DNA of 64,000 nt from Streptomyces sp. NBC_01549 (lineage in GTDB: Bacteria; Actinomycetota; Actinomycetes; Streptomycetales; Streptomycetaceae), in NCBI RefSeq assembly GCF_026339955.1, contig NZ_JAPEPW010000001.1, forward strand, positions 5,911,001 through 5,975,000. The letters are read 5' to 3'. A program made the translations under genes and the position numbers. This document shows positions 41,886 to 52,815 of the stretch, piece after piece. The notes beneath the pieces are model-generated. The model was given only the letters and a program-made list of their open reading frames with translations. It was not told the origin of the DNA and did not search any database. Every line of letters begins with the position of its first letter. Position 1 is the stretch's first letter.

Positions 41886-42776
41886 GTGACCAGCGAGATC
41901 ACCCTTTTCGTCAACCCCACCGCGGGACGCGGCCGGGGCGCCCACGCGGCGCAGCCGGCCGCTTTCGCATTGCGGGAGGCGGGATTCTCCGTCCGTACGG
42001 TCCTCGGGGAGAACGCCGAGGACGCCCTCACCCGCGCGCGTGCGGCCGTCGAGGGCGGCACCGGCGCCCTCATAGCCGTCGGGGGCGACGGCATGGCGAA
42101 CCTCGCCCTCCAGGCCGTCGCCGGCACCCGCACCCCGCTCGGCCTGGTCGCCGCCGGCACCGGGAACGACTTCGCCCGCGCCCTCGGACTTCCGGTGCGT
42201 GACCCGGCGGCCGCGGGACGGCTGATCGCCGAGGCCCTCAAGGGGGCGCGGCTGCGCGATGTCGACCTGGGCCGGGTCAACGGCACCTGGTTCGGCACCG
42301 TCCTCGCCTCCGGCTTCGACTCCCGGGTCAACGACCGCGGCAATCGCATGCGGTGGCCGGTCGGCCGTTTCAAGTACGACCTCGCCATGCTCACCGAGCT
42401 GGCCGCCCTCGAGCCCCTCCCGTACCGGATCACCCTGGACGACGGCGAGGTCCGGGAGATCGGCGCGACCCTCGTCGCGGTCGGCAACGGATCGTCGTAC
42501 GGCGGCGGGATGAGGATCTGCGCGGGCGCCGACCTGGGGGACGGGCTGTTCGACGTCACGGTCGTCGGGGGGTGCAGCCGCACGACCCTGCTCAAGGTGT
42601 TCCCCAAGGTCTACCGGGGCACCCACCTCGACCACCCCGTGGTCTCCGTGTACCGGGCCGTCAAGGTCGAACTCGTCGCCGAGGGTGTCACCGCGTACGC
42701 GGACGGCGAGCCGCTGGGGCCGCTGCCGCTCACCGCGGAGTGCGTGCCCGCGGCGGTGCGCGTCGCAATTCCCTGA
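41886..42776 (+). CDS. Diacylglycerol/lipid kinase (YegS/DagK family)
   Basis: This 296-residue kinase has FVNPTAGRGRGAH near residue 8, the nucleotide-binding motif IAVGGDGMANLAL near residue 63, and PLGLVAAGTGNDFARALGLP near residue 85. It probably phosphorylates diacylglycerol or a related lipid at the membrane inner face. The second domain has SGFDSRVNDRGNRMRWPVGR and ends EPLGPLPLTAECVP. GTG start, possibly leaderless. It is in line with tatC and upstream of helY. Confidence 0.9.
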   Translation: MTSEITLFVNPTAGRGRGAHAAQPAAFALREAGFSVRTVLGENAEDALTRARAAVEGGTGALIAVGGDGMANLALQAVAGTRTPLGLVAAGTGNDFARALGLPVRDPAAAGRLIAEALKGARLRDVDLGRVNGTWFGTVLASGFDSRVNDRGNRMRWPVGRFKYDLAMLTELAALEPLPYRITLDDGEVREIGATLVAVGNGSSYGGGMRICAGADLGDGLFDVTVVGGCSRTTLLKVFPKVYRGTHLDHPVVSVYRAVKVELVAEGVTAYADGEPLGPLPLTAECVPAAVRVAIP

Positions 42777-42828
42777 GCTGCGGGGATCCGGGGTTTCAGA
42801 TAAGCGGATCCGGATATTGATCGTCATG

Positions 42829-42851
42829 TTGTCAGCGCCTGCCGGTAGTCT
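42829..42851 (+). promoter_or_regulatory. DNA-damage (PafBC-type) promoter in front of helY
   Basis: TTGTCAGCG (42829-42837), exactly 8 bases, then TAGTCT (42846-42851) matches the published layout TTGTCRGTG-N8-TAnnnT of the LexA-independent recA-type promoter with one mismatch. The -10 box ends 10 bases before the helY ATG, so the transcript has almost no leader. There is no ribosome site. Confidence 0.6.
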
Positions 42852-42861
42852 CGAAAGCACG

Positions 42862-45678
42862 ATGACAGAGGACCTCTCACCGGCCGAGCGGTATGCGGCA
42901 GCACGGAAGCGCGCTGTCGAGCAGGCCACCGCGCTCGCCTCCTTCCGCGAGATGTACGACTTCGGCCTCGACCCCTACCAGATCGAGGCCTGCCAGGCGC
43001 TCGAAGCGGGCAAGGGTGTGCTTGTGGCCGCGCCCACTGGCTCGGGCAAGACGGTCGTCGGCGAGTTCGCCGTCCACCTCGCCCTCCAGCAGGGCAAGAA
43101 GTGCTTCTACACCACGCCGATCAAGGCGCTCTCGAACCAGAAGTACGCCGATCTGTGCCGCCGTTACGGCGCGGACAAGGTCGGCCTGCTCACCGGCGAC
43201 AACAGCGTCAACTCAGATGCCCCGGTGGTCGTCATGACCACCGAGGTGCTGCGCAACATGCTGTACGCGGGCTCCCAGACCCTTCTCGGCCTCGGCTATG
43301 TGGTCATGGACGAGGTGCACTACCTCTCCGACCGCTTCCGTGGCGCCGTCTGGGAGGAAGTGATCATCCACCTCCCGGAGTCGGTGACCCTGGTGTCACT
43401 CTCGGCGACCGTGTCGAACGCGGAGGAGTTCGGCGACTGGCTGGACACCGTGCGCGGCGACACCGAGGTGATCGTCTCCGAGCACCGGCCCGTGCCGCTG
43501 TTCCAGCACGTGCTGGCCGGGCGCCGGATGTACGACCTCTTCGAGGAGGGTGAGGGCAACAAGAAGGCGGTCAACCCCGACCTCACCCGCCTGGCCCGGA
43601 TGGAGGCCAGCCGTCCCTCGTTCCAGGACCGCAGACGCGGCCGTGCCATGCGGGAGGCCGACCGTGAGCGCGAGCGCCGGCAGCGCTCGCGGATCTGGAC
43701 GCCGGGCCGGCCCGAGGTCATCGAACGGCTTGACGCCGAGGGCCTGCTGCCCGCGATCACGTTCATCTTCAGCCGCGCCGCCTGCGAGGCCGCCGTCCAG
43801 CAGTGCCTGTACGCGGGCCTCAGGCTGAACGACGAGGAGGCACGCGCGAAGGTCCGCGAGATCGTCGAGGAGCGCACCGCCTCGATCCCCTCCGAGGACC
43901 TGCACGTCCTGGGCTACTACGAGTGGCTGGAGGGCCTGGAGCGCGGCATCGCGGCCCACCACGCGGGCATGCTGCCCACGTTCAAGGAAGTCGTCGAGGA
44001 ACTCTTCGTACGCGGCCTGGTGAAGGCGGTGTTCGCGACCGAGACCCTGGCGCTGGGTATCAACATGCCCGCCCGCTCGGTGGTGCTGGAGAAGCTCGTC
44101 AAGTGGAACGGCGAGCAGCACGCCGACATCACACCCGGCGAGTACACCCAGCTCACGGGCCGGGCCGGGCGCCGCGGCATCGATGTCGAGGGTCACGCCG
44201 TCGTGCTGTGGCAGCGCGGCTTCAGCCCCGACCACCTGGCGGGACTCGCGGGCACCCGCACCTACCCGCTGCGCTCCAGCTTCAAGCCGTCGTACAACAT
44301 GGCCGTGAACCTGGTCGAGCAGTTCGGCCGGCACCGCTCGCGCGAACTCCTTGAGACGTCCTTCGCACAGTTCCAAGCGGACAAGTCGGTCGTCGGGATC
44401 TCCCGGCAGGTGCAGCGCAACGAGGAGGGGCTCGAGGGCTACAAGGAGTCCATGACCTGCCACCTCGGGGACTTCGAGGGGTACGCGCGGCTGCGTCGCG
44501 AGCTCAAGGACCGCGAGACGGAGCTGGCCAAGCAGGGTGCGGCGCAGCGGCGTGCCGAGGCGGCCGTCGCGCTGGAGAAGCTCAAGCCGGGTGACATCAT
44601 CCATGTCCCGACCGGCAAGTTCGCGGGCCTGGCGCTGGTCCTCGACCCGGGGCTGCCCGCGGGCCGGTCCAACGGCCACCGCGGCTTCGAGCACAGCGAC
44701 GGACCGCGCCCGCTGGTCCTCACGGCTGAGCGCCAGGTGAAGCGGCTGGCCTCGATGGACTTCCCGGTGCCGGTCGAGGCGCTGGAGCGGATGCGCATCC
44801 CGAAGTCCTTCAACCCGCGCTCCCCGCAGTCCCGTCGTGACCTCGCCTCCGCGCTGCGCACCAAGGCCGGGCACATCGTCCCCGACCGGCTGCGCAAGCG
44901 GCGCTCCGAGGCGGCCGACGACCGTGAGATCGCCCGGCTGCGCACCGCGATCCGCGCCCACCCCTGCCACGGGTGCAACGACCGTGAGGACCACGCCCGT
45001 TGGGCCGAGCGCTACCACCGGCTGCTGCGTGACACCAAGCAGCTGGAGAACCGCATCGAGGGCCGGACGAACACCATCGCCCGCACCTTCGACCGGATCG
45101 TCGCCCTCCTCACCGAGTTGGACTACCTGCGCGGTGACGAGGCCACCGAGCACGGCAGACGGCTCGCCCGGCTGTACGGCGAGCTCGACCTGCTGGCCAG
45201 CGAATGTCTGCGCGCCGGGGTCTGGGACGGCCTCAGCCCGGCCGAACTCGCCGCCTGTGTCTCGGCGTTGGTGTACGAGTCGCGGGTCGGCGACGACGCG
45301 ATGGCGCCGAAGCTGCCGTCCGGCAAGGCCAAGGCCGCGCTCGGTGAGATGGTCCGCATCTGGGGCCGCCTCGACGCGCTGGAGGAGGACTTCCGGATCA
45401 CCCAGTCCGAGGGCGTCGGCCAGCGTGAGCCGGACCTCGGCTTCGCATGGGCCGCCTACGAGTGGGCCTCCGGCAAGGGCCTCGACGAGGTGTTGCGTGA
45501 GGCGGAGATGCCCGCCGGTGACTTCGTCCGCTGGTGCAAGCAGGTCATCGACGTCCTGGGCCAGATCTCGGCCGCCGCGCCCGTCTCCGGCGGCGAGGGC
45601 TCGACGGTCGCCAAGAACGCGCGCAAGGCGGTCGACGGCTTGCTGCGCGGGGTGGTCGCCTACTCGTCGGTGGGCTGA
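42862..45678 (+). CDS. helY: Ski2-like DEAD/DEAH-box helicase
   Basis: This 938-residue superfamily 2 helicase has Q/P-loop VLVAAPTGSGKTVVGEFAV near residue 55, motif Ia TTPIKALSNQK, motif II MDEVHYLSD, motif III SLSATVSN, motif V FATETLALGINMPARSVV and motif VI QLTGRAGRRGID. A long C-terminal region with CHGCNDREDHARW follows. Relatives unwind RNA or DNA; the mycobacterial homologue HelY sits in the same order after tatA and tatC. The ATG is chosen because it fits the promoter just upstream; earlier in-frame starts lie within the previous gene. Its promoter suggests induction by DNA damage. Confidence 0.93.
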   Translation: MTEDLSPAERYAAARKRAVEQATALASFREMYDFGLDPYQIEACQALEAGKGVLVAAPTGSGKTVVGEFAVHLALQQGKKCFYTTPIKALSNQKYADLCRRYGADKVGLLTGDNSVNSDAPVVVMTTEVLRNMLYAGSQTLLGLGYVVMDEVHYLSDRFRGAVWEEVIIHLPESVTLVSLSATVSNAEEFGDWLDTVRGDTEVIVSEHRPVPLFQHVLAGRRMYDLFEEGEGNKKAVNPDLTRLARMEASRPSFQDRRRGRAMREADRERERRQRSRIWTPGRPEVIERLDAEGLLPAITFIFSRAACEAAVQQCLYAGLRLNDEEARAKVREIVEERTASIPSEDLHVLGYYEWLEGLERGIAAHHAGMLPTFKEVVEELFVRGLVKAVFATETLALGINMPARSVVLEKLVKWNGEQHADITPGEYTQLTGRAGRRGIDVEGHAVVLWQRGFSPDHLAGLAGTRTYPLRSSFKPSYNMAVNLVEQFGRHRSRELLETSFAQFQADKSVVGISRQVQRNEEGLEGYKESMTCHLGDFEGYARLRRELKDRETELAKQGAAQRRAEAAVALEKLKPGDIIHVPTGKFAGLALVLDPGLPAGRSNGHRGFEHSDGPRPLVLTAERQVKRLASMDFPVPVEALERMRIPKSFNPRSPQSRRDLASALRTKAGHIVPDRLRKRRSEAADDREIARLRTAIRAHPCHGCNDREDHARWAERYHRLLRDTKQLENRIEGRTNTIARTFDRIVALLTELDYLRGDEATEHGRRLARLYGELDLLASECLRAGVWDGLSPAELAACVSALVYESRVGDDAMAPKLPSGKAKAALGEMVRIWGRLDALEEDFRITQSEGVGQREPDLGFAWAAYEWASGKGLDEVLREAEMPAGDFVRWCKQVIDVLGQISAAAPVSGGEGSTVAKNARKAVDGLLRGVVAYSSVG

Positions 45679-45704
45679 GCCGACCTGTGGCCCGGTCGTT
45701 CATG

Positions 45705-45737
45705 GTGCGCTGCCTCCCTACCGGGGGGGCGGCGCAC
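45705..45737. terminator. Bidirectional terminator between helY and the lipoprotein gene
   Basis: A 10-bp stem GTGCGCTGCC/GGCGGCGCAC (one T-G wobble) with further CCC/GGG pairing inside lies between convergent genes. Confidence 0.75.
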
Positions 45738-45794
45738 TTCTGTACGCGGATCACGGGGAGAGGGGTGCACCTTGATCCCGTTCGTCCCGTTCGC

Positions 45795-46721
45795 TCAGCT
45801 CCAGCTCGCCGAGGGCTCGTGCGGCCCCTGATGCGGCACGGGGCGGCCCGTGCAGGCGTCCAGGACGATACGGTCGCCGATCGGGCGCGTCAGTTTCACC
45901 GTTACCTTCGCGCGGATCATCTCGCTGGTGCAGGGACCCCTCCGGGCTCCGAGGACGGACGCGGACAGCACGACACTGGTCCGGGTTTCCAGTACGTGCA
46001 CGGCGGGTCCGGAGTCGCAGGCCCCGTGGTCGGCCAGGACCGTGATGGACCGGCCGTCTCCGGTCACCCCGGCGAGTCGGTCGAGGGGGGTCAGTGTGTG
46101 GGCGGCGACATTCCGGATCGGCCTGATCGGTGACTCGGGGAGCTTCGAGGGGCCGACGGCGGCGCGCTTGAGCGGAGTGTCGTAGCCCTCCAGGGTGAAC
46201 AGCCAGGCCGGAACGGTCGCCGGACCCCGGCTGGTGGCCAGGGTCATCTCGCCCGGCTTCACCCCGGTCACGGTCAGATGCGGGCCGTCGTTCCCGCCGC
46301 GTGCCACGGTCTCGTACGCCTTCCGTGCCTCCAACAGTGGCAGGGTGAGGGAGGCTCCGCTCTTCCACTTCACCGCCCCGTCCTTCCGCGGGAGTGCCGG
46401 AAGCTCGCCCCGCAGAGCGAAGTTCTGGGAGGTGAAGGCCCGTTTGTCGGCTTCGTCGCGCAGGCCGCCCTCGGGCAGCTGGACCACGTCACCCATCGGG
46501 TGGTAGCCCGCGCGCCACTGCCGAGCGGCCTCGGACCCGTCCCAGGCGTCGGCCACCTGGCGGGCGCGGGTCTGCGCCCGCGGTTCTTGAGCGGTGTCGC
46601 GGGTGCCCGCGTCGTGGCCGCCGGCCCTCTCGCTGCCGCACCCCGTGACGGCACCGGCTCCGGCGGCGAAGAGGGCGAGGGTGACGAGCAGGCGGGCGGT
46701 GCGTGTGGTCTTGGCATGCAT
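45795..46721 (-). CDS. Secreted lipoprotein, unknown function
   Basis: This 308-residue protein has signal peptide MHAKTTRTARLLVTLALFAA and on, with lipobox VTGC near residue 28, then an Arg/Gln/Ala-rich linker. The body has no motif that I recognise. It contains LPLLEARKAYETVARGG, VPAWLFTLEGYDTPLKRAAV and paired cysteines (GACDSGP, GPCTSEM, DACTGRP) suited to disulfides. It is probably a surface-exposed protein. GGGGGA precedes the ATG. It lies about 210 bases downstream of atzF in the same direction, so it may be a separate unit. Confidence 0.78.
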   Translation of the reverse strand: MHAKTTRTARLLVTLALFAAGAGAVTGCGSERAGGHDAGTRDTAQEPRAQTRARQVADAWDGSEAARQWRAGYHPMGDVVQLPEGGLRDEADKRAFTSQNFALRGELPALPRKDGAVKWKSGASLTLPLLEARKAYETVARGGNDGPHLTVTGVKPGEMTLATSRGPATVPAWLFTLEGYDTPLKRAAVGPSKLPESPIRPIRNVAAHTLTPLDRLAGVTGDGRSITVLADHGACDSGPAVHVLETRTSVVLSASVLGARRGPCTSEMIRAKVTVKLTRPIGDRIVLDACTGRPVPHQGPHEPSASWS

Positions 46722-46929
46722 GGGTCCCCCGGGGGGCCGGCGCTGACGAGCGGAAAGTGAGTGGTGCGGGGCGAAGATCGTGCATGCCTGTGACGCCCCG
46801 GCCCCCGGGCACGTTCGGCCCGTCCCGCTTTCCGCGATGCTTTTTTGCCGCATCGTGATCCGTCGGCCTTCCGGCCCGACCGCCGCCGCGACCCCCCTTG
46901 AGGAGCCGCGCCCGGCGAACATCATGAGG

Positions 46930-48591
<1,662 letters not shown>

Positions 48592-48626
48592 GGGTTGCTC
48601 CTGGTTCTTCGGGCGCGGGCCGGTGG

Positions 48627-48677
48627 GTGGTGTGTGCCCACCCGTTCCGCCCCGCGGAACGCCTGCCCACACACCAC
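48627..48677 (-). promoter_or_regulatory. Nested hairpin between the carboxylase and atzF genes
   Basis: An outer perfect 10-bp stem GTGGTGTGTG/CACACACCAC (48627-48636 with 48668-48677) encloses an inner one, GTTCCG/CGGAAC (48644-48649 with 48655-48660). It occupies most of the gap inside the operon. It may be a partial terminator or an RNA-processing signal that lowers atzF relative to the upstream genes. Confidence 0.6.
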
Positions 48678-48685
48678 TGGGCGTT

Positions 48686-51600
48686 TTACGGCACCGTTGG
48701 ACCTGCGGATGTCAGGACCACCAGTGCCGTGCCCGCTTCCACTTGGGCGCCCGGCTTGGTGAGGACCTGTTGGACCACTCCGTCCATCGGGGCGGACACC
48801 CTGGACTCCATCTTCATCGCCTCCAACGCCAGCAGGGGCTGGCCGGCCGTCACCCGGTCGCCCGGCTTGACGTTCAGCTGCCATACGGAAGCCGCGAACT
48901 CGGCCTCGATCAGACGGCCGCCCGCGGGGACGGTCACCTCGGTGGCGGGCGCCGCGGGCGCCGAGGCGGCGTCCGCGCGGTCGAACTCGCCCGCCGCCTC
49001 CCAGTCGTCCCGCTCGGCGGAGAACGCGGCGCCCTGCCTGGCCCGGAACTCGGCGATGGACGCGGAGTCGGCGGCGAGAAAGGCCTCGTACTCGGCGAGC
49101 GAGAAGACGCCCTCCTCGATCCGGGGCACGAAACGGCCCGAGATGATGTCGGCGCGCAGGTCGAGGAGTTCGTCGGGCTCGACGGGGTACCACTTGATGC
49201 GGTCGAAGAAGCGCAGCAGCCAGGGCGAGCCCGGCTCGAACCCCCCGCGCTGCTGCCATCCCGACCACACCTGGGTCGTACGGCCGACGAACTGGTAGCC
49301 GCCCGGGCCCTCCATGCCGTAGACGCAGAGGTAGGCGCCGCCGATGCCGACCGAGTTCTCGGCGGTCCAGGTGCGTGCCGGGTTGTACTTGGTGGTGACC
49401 AGGCGGTGGCGCGGGTCCAGCGGGGTGGCCACCGGCGCGCCCAGGTAGACGTCGCCCAGGCCCAGGACGAGGTACTCCGCTTCGAACACCGTGCGGTACA
49501 CGTCGTCCACCGAGTCCAGGCCGTTCACGCGGCGGATGAACTCGATGTTCCACGGGCACCAGGGCGCGTCGTCGCGGACGCCCGCCATGTAGCGGGCGAT
49601 CGCCTCACGGGTCGCCGGGTCGTCCCAGGAGAGGGGGAGGTGCACCGTGCGGGAGGGGACGACCAGCTGGTCGCTCGGCGGGAGGGTGCGGGCTATGTCC
49701 CGTACCGCGGTGAGGAGTTCGCGCTGTGGAAGCCTGCCGGGGTCCGTCTGGATCTGCAGGGAGCGGATGCCGGGGGTCAGGTCCGTGACGCCGTCGAGCG
49801 CGGCCTCGGTCACCGCCTCCATCAGCGCGTGGACGCGCATGCGCAGCGCCAGGTCCAGTTGTGGCGGTCCGAATTCGACCAGTAGGTTGTCGTCGCCGCT
49901 GCGGCGGTACGTCACGTCGCCGTCCCGCGCGAGCACCCCGCCGTCGACGATCGCGGGCCGCTGCGAGCCGTCGTCGGCGAGCGGCGCGAAGCGCACGGTG
50001 TCGCCGGGGCGCAACTGACCGAGCTTCCAGCGTTCCGTGCTGACGACCGTCGCCGGGCAGACGAAGCCGCCGAGCGAGGGGCCGTCCGGGCCGAGCAGCA
50101 CCGGCATGTCGCCTGTGTAGTCCACGGCGCCGACCGAGTACGGCGTGTCGTGGATGTTGGACGGGTGCAGGCCCGCCTCGCCGCCGTCGGTGCGCGCCCA
50201 GCGGGGCTTCGGACCGACCAGCCGTACGCCCGTGCGCGCCGAGTTGAAGTGGACCTTCCAGTCGGCGGCGTAGAAGTCGTGGATGTCGTCCTCGGTGAAG
50301 AACTCCGGTGCGGCGTGCGGGCCTTCGAGCGCGCCGACCCGCCAGGCGGCGGAGAACACGGGGCGGTCGCCGACCGGTACGGGAGCCCTGTGATCCGTCG
50401 CCGAGCCGCCGTGCAGCACGTCGCCCGTCCGCAGGGCGCGGCCCCCGTGCCCGCCGAACCGGCCCAGCGTGAAGGTGGACGCGCTGCCGAGGAACGCCGG
50501 TACGTCGAGGCCTCCGCCCGCGACCAGCACATAGGTGCGCAGGCCGTGTTCGGTGGGGGCACCGACCTCCAGCAGGGCCCCCGCCGGTACCGTCACCGGC
50601 TCCCACTGCGCGACCGCCGTGCCGTCCACGGTGACCGGCGCCGGAGCGCCCGTGACGCAGACCGTCGTGGTGTGGGTGAAGCGCAGGGCCGGCCCCTGGA
50701 GGGTGCACTCCAGACCGGGTGCCCCCTCGTGGTTGCCGAGGGCGCGGTTGCCGAGCCGGAAGGAGAGGTCGTCCATCGGGCCGCAGGGGGGCACGCCCAC
50801 CTGCCAGTAGCCGGTGCGGCCCGGCCAGTCCTGGACCGTGGTGAGGGTCCCGCCGGAGACGACCTCGATGCGCTGAGTGGGATCGGTGACTTCGGCCAGC
50901 GTGGCCGTCGAGTGCGTCGCCCGCCGGAAGGAAGGGTCGGCGAGTGCGGCCCGCACCAGCCCCAGGTTGGTCTCGATGCCGTCCACCCGGGTCCTGGCCA
51001 GTGCCTCGTCGAGGCGTTCCAGCGCGTGCGCCCGGTCCGAGCCGTACGCGATGACCTTCGCGAGCATCGGGTCGTACGACGTGGTCACCTCGGTGCCCGT
51101 CTCCACCCAGCCGTCCACGCGGACGCCGCCGGGGAACTCGACCCGCGTCAGCAGGCCCGCGCTCGGCCGGTGGTCGCGCGAGGGGTCCTCGGCGTACACC
51201 CGGGCCTCGACGGCGTGACCGCGCGGTGCCCCCGGTTCTTGTACGACCTCCGACTCCCCGCGCGCGAGCCGCAGCATCCAGGCGACGAGGTCGACGCCGT
51301 AGATCTCCTCGGTGACCGGATGTTCCACCTGGAGGCGGGTGTTGACCTCCAGGAAGTAGGCCTCCTCGCGGGCGGCGTCGTAGACGAACTCGACCGTTCC
51401 GGCAGAGCGGTATCCGACAGCGGCACACAAGTCTTTTGCCGCCGTGGCGAGTTGGGCGCGGACGGAGGACGGCAGGCCCGGTGCCGGGGCCTCCTCCAGC
51501 ACCTTCTGGTTGCGGCGCTGGAGCGAGCAGTCCCGGTCGCCGAAGGTGACGACCCGGCCCCGGCCGTCGCCGAAGACCTGTACCTCGACATGGCGGGCGT

Positions 51601-52213
51601 GCTCGACCAGCCGCTCCAGGAAGACGCCGGCGGAGGAGAAGGAGGCCGCGGCGACGCGTTGCACCCGCTCCCACGCCTCGGTCAGTTCGTCGGCGGAGCG
51701 ACATGCCGACATACCGATGCCGCCGCCACCGCCGGTGGCCTTCAGCATGACGGGATAGCCGATGCGGGCGGCCGCCTCCAAGGCCTCCGTGAGGCCGGGG
51801 AGAAGTCCCGTGCCGGGCGCCAGCGGCACCCCGGCCGCCTCCGCCGCGGCCCGCGCCGTGTGCTTCGCCCCGAACAGCTCGAGCTGCTCCGGCGTCGGTC
51901 CCACGAACACGATTCCGGCGTCCTCGCAGCGCCGTGCGAAGGCCGCGTCCTCGGACAGGAAGCCGTACCCGGGGTGGATCGCCCCGGCCCCGGTGTCCTT
52001 GGCCGCCTTCAGGACGAGGTCGGCGTCGAGATACGACTCCTTCGCGGGCGCGGGCCCCAGCCGTACCGCCTCGTCGGCGAGCCGGACGTGGGGCGCGCCG
52101 CGGTCGGCGTCGGAGTACACGGCGACCGTGCGCAGGCCGAGTTCGCGGGCGGTGCGGATGATCCGTACCGCGATCTCGCCGCGGTTGGCGACCAGCAGGG
52201 TGTCGAAGGTCAT
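48686..52213 (-). CDS. Biotin-dependent urea/guanidine carboxylase
   Basis: This is a 1175-residue enzyme. Biotin carboxylase comes first (LLVANRGEIAVRIIRTAREL; ATP loop KATGGGGGIGMSAC; FLEVNTRLQVEHPVTEEIYG). A carboxyltransferase region of the KipI/KipA allophanate-hydrolase-like type follows (GYWQVGVPPCGPMDDLSFRLGNRA, then LVTTKYNPARTWTAENSVGIG), and a C-terminal biotinyl domain has LLALEAMKMES, the Lys being biotinylated. Proteins like this are annotated urea carboxylase, but work on DUF1989-linked operons showed many are guanidine carboxylases. The two DUF1989 genes here favour guanidine; the substrate-deciding residue was not checked. ATG overlaps the preceding stop (ATGA). Confidence 0.9.
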   Translation of the reverse strand: MTFDTLLVANRGEIAVRIIRTARELGLRTVAVYSDADRGAPHVRLADEAVRLGPAPAKESYLDADLVLKAAKDTGAGAIHPGYGFLSEDAAFARRCEDAGIVFVGPTPEQLELFGAKHTARAAAEAAGVPLAPGTGLLPGLTEALEAAARIGYPVMLKATGGGGGIGMSACRSADELTEAWERVQRVAAASFSSAGVFLERLVEHARHVEVQVFGDGRGRVVTFGDRDCSLQRRNQKVLEEAPAPGLPSSVRAQLATAAKDLCAAVGYRSAGTVEFVYDAAREEAYFLEVNTRLQVEHPVTEEIYGVDLVAWMLRLARGESEVVQEPGAPRGHAVEARVYAEDPSRDHRPSAGLLTRVEFPGGVRVDGWVETGTEVTTSYDPMLAKVIAYGSDRAHALERLDEALARTRVDGIETNLGLVRAALADPSFRRATHSTATLAEVTDPTQRIEVVSGGTLTTVQDWPGRTGYWQVGVPPCGPMDDLSFRLGNRALGNHEGAPGLECTLQGPALRFTHTTTVCVTGAPAPVTVDGTAVAQWEPVTVPAGALLEVGAPTEHGLRTYVLVAGGGLDVPAFLGSASTFTLGRFGGHGGRALRTGDVLHGGSATDHRAPVPVGDRPVFSAAWRVGALEGPHAAPEFFTEDDIHDFYAADWKVHFNSARTGVRLVGPKPRWARTDGGEAGLHPSNIHDTPYSVGAVDYTGDMPVLLGPDGPSLGGFVCPATVVSTERWKLGQLRPGDTVRFAPLADDGSQRPAIVDGGVLARDGDVTYRRSGDDNLLVEFGPPQLDLALRMRVHALMEAVTEAALDGVTDLTPGIRSLQIQTDPGRLPQRELLTAVRDIARTLPPSDQLVVPSRTVHLPLSWDDPATREAIARYMAGVRDDAPWCPWNIEFIRRVNGLDSVDDVYRTVFEAEYLVLGLGDVYLGAPVATPLDPRHRLVTTKYNPARTWTAENSVGIGGAYLCVYGMEGPGGYQFVGRTTQVWSGWQQRGGFEPGSPWLLRFFDRIKWYPVEPDELLDLRADIISGRFVPRIEEGVFSLAEYEAFLAADSASIAEFRARQGAAFSAERDDWEAAGEFDRADAASAPAAPATEVTVPAGGRLIEAEFAASVWQLNVKPGDRVTAGQPLLALEAMKMESRVSAPMDGVVQQVLTKPGAQVEAGTALVVLTSAGPTVP

Positions 52214-52815
52214 CCCGTCGCCCCGCTCGCCTCGATGCTCATTTCCACCGCGGTCGGCTCGAAGCCGTTGCAGGGGTTGTTGATCTGCGGGCAGTTGGAG
52301 ACCAGCACGAGGACGTCGCACTCGGCGCGCAGGGTCAGCGTGAGCCCCGGGGCCGAGATGCCGTCGACGATGCCGAGGGTGCCGTCCTTCTCGACCGGCA
52401 CGTTCATGTACCAGTTGATGTTCGAGACGAGATCGCGCTTGCCGAGGCCGTACTTGGCGCCCTCCGCGAGGAAGTTGTCCACGCAGGCGTGCTGGGACCA
52501 GGTGTGGTGGCCGTACCGCAGGGTGTTGGACTCCTTGGAGCAGGCGCCGCCGACCGTGTCGTGCCGGCCGACCTCGTCCGCGACCACGGTCATCAGCGGG
52601 GTGTGCTCGTTGGACATCAGCACGCTGCCGGTGGTGAGGAAGAGGTTGCCCTGCGCGTGGATCGTGTCGGGCGCGCTGTAACGGACGGCCGTGTCGTGGG
52701 CGTCGTACACCAGGAAGTCGACGGCCTGGTTGCCGTGCAGGTCGGTGACGGTGAGCGTCTGACCGGTGCGGACGACGGCGGACCAGGCGGCCCGGGCCAA
52801 AACCACGGTCTTCAT
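52210..52815 (-). CDS. DUF1989 protein (urea amidolyase-associated 2; probable carboxyguanidine deiminase subunit)
   Basis: This is the 201-residue smaller DUF1989 partner. Shared family stretches are LTVTDLHGNQAVDFLVYDA, RYSAPDTIHAQGNLFLTTGSVLMSNE, and the cysteine-containing VGGACSKESNTLRYG and NCPQINNPCNGFEPT. Its ATG overlaps the larger partner's stop and its own stop overlaps the carboxylase ATG, both as ATGA, so all three should be made in balanced amounts. In characterised systems the two DUF1989 proteins together deiminate carboxyguanidine to allophanate. A GAGGGGGAT ribosome site is present. Confidence 0.88.
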   Translation of the reverse strand: MKTVVLARAAWSAVVRTGQTLTVTDLHGNQAVDFLVYDAHDTAVRYSAPDTIHAQGNLFLTTGSVLMSNEHTPLMTVVADEVGRHDTVGGACSKESNTLRYGHHTWSQHACVDNFLAEGAKYGLGKRDLVSNINWYMNVPVEKDGTLGIVDGISAPGLTLTLRAECDVLVLVSNCPQINNPCNGFEPTAVEMSIEASGATG

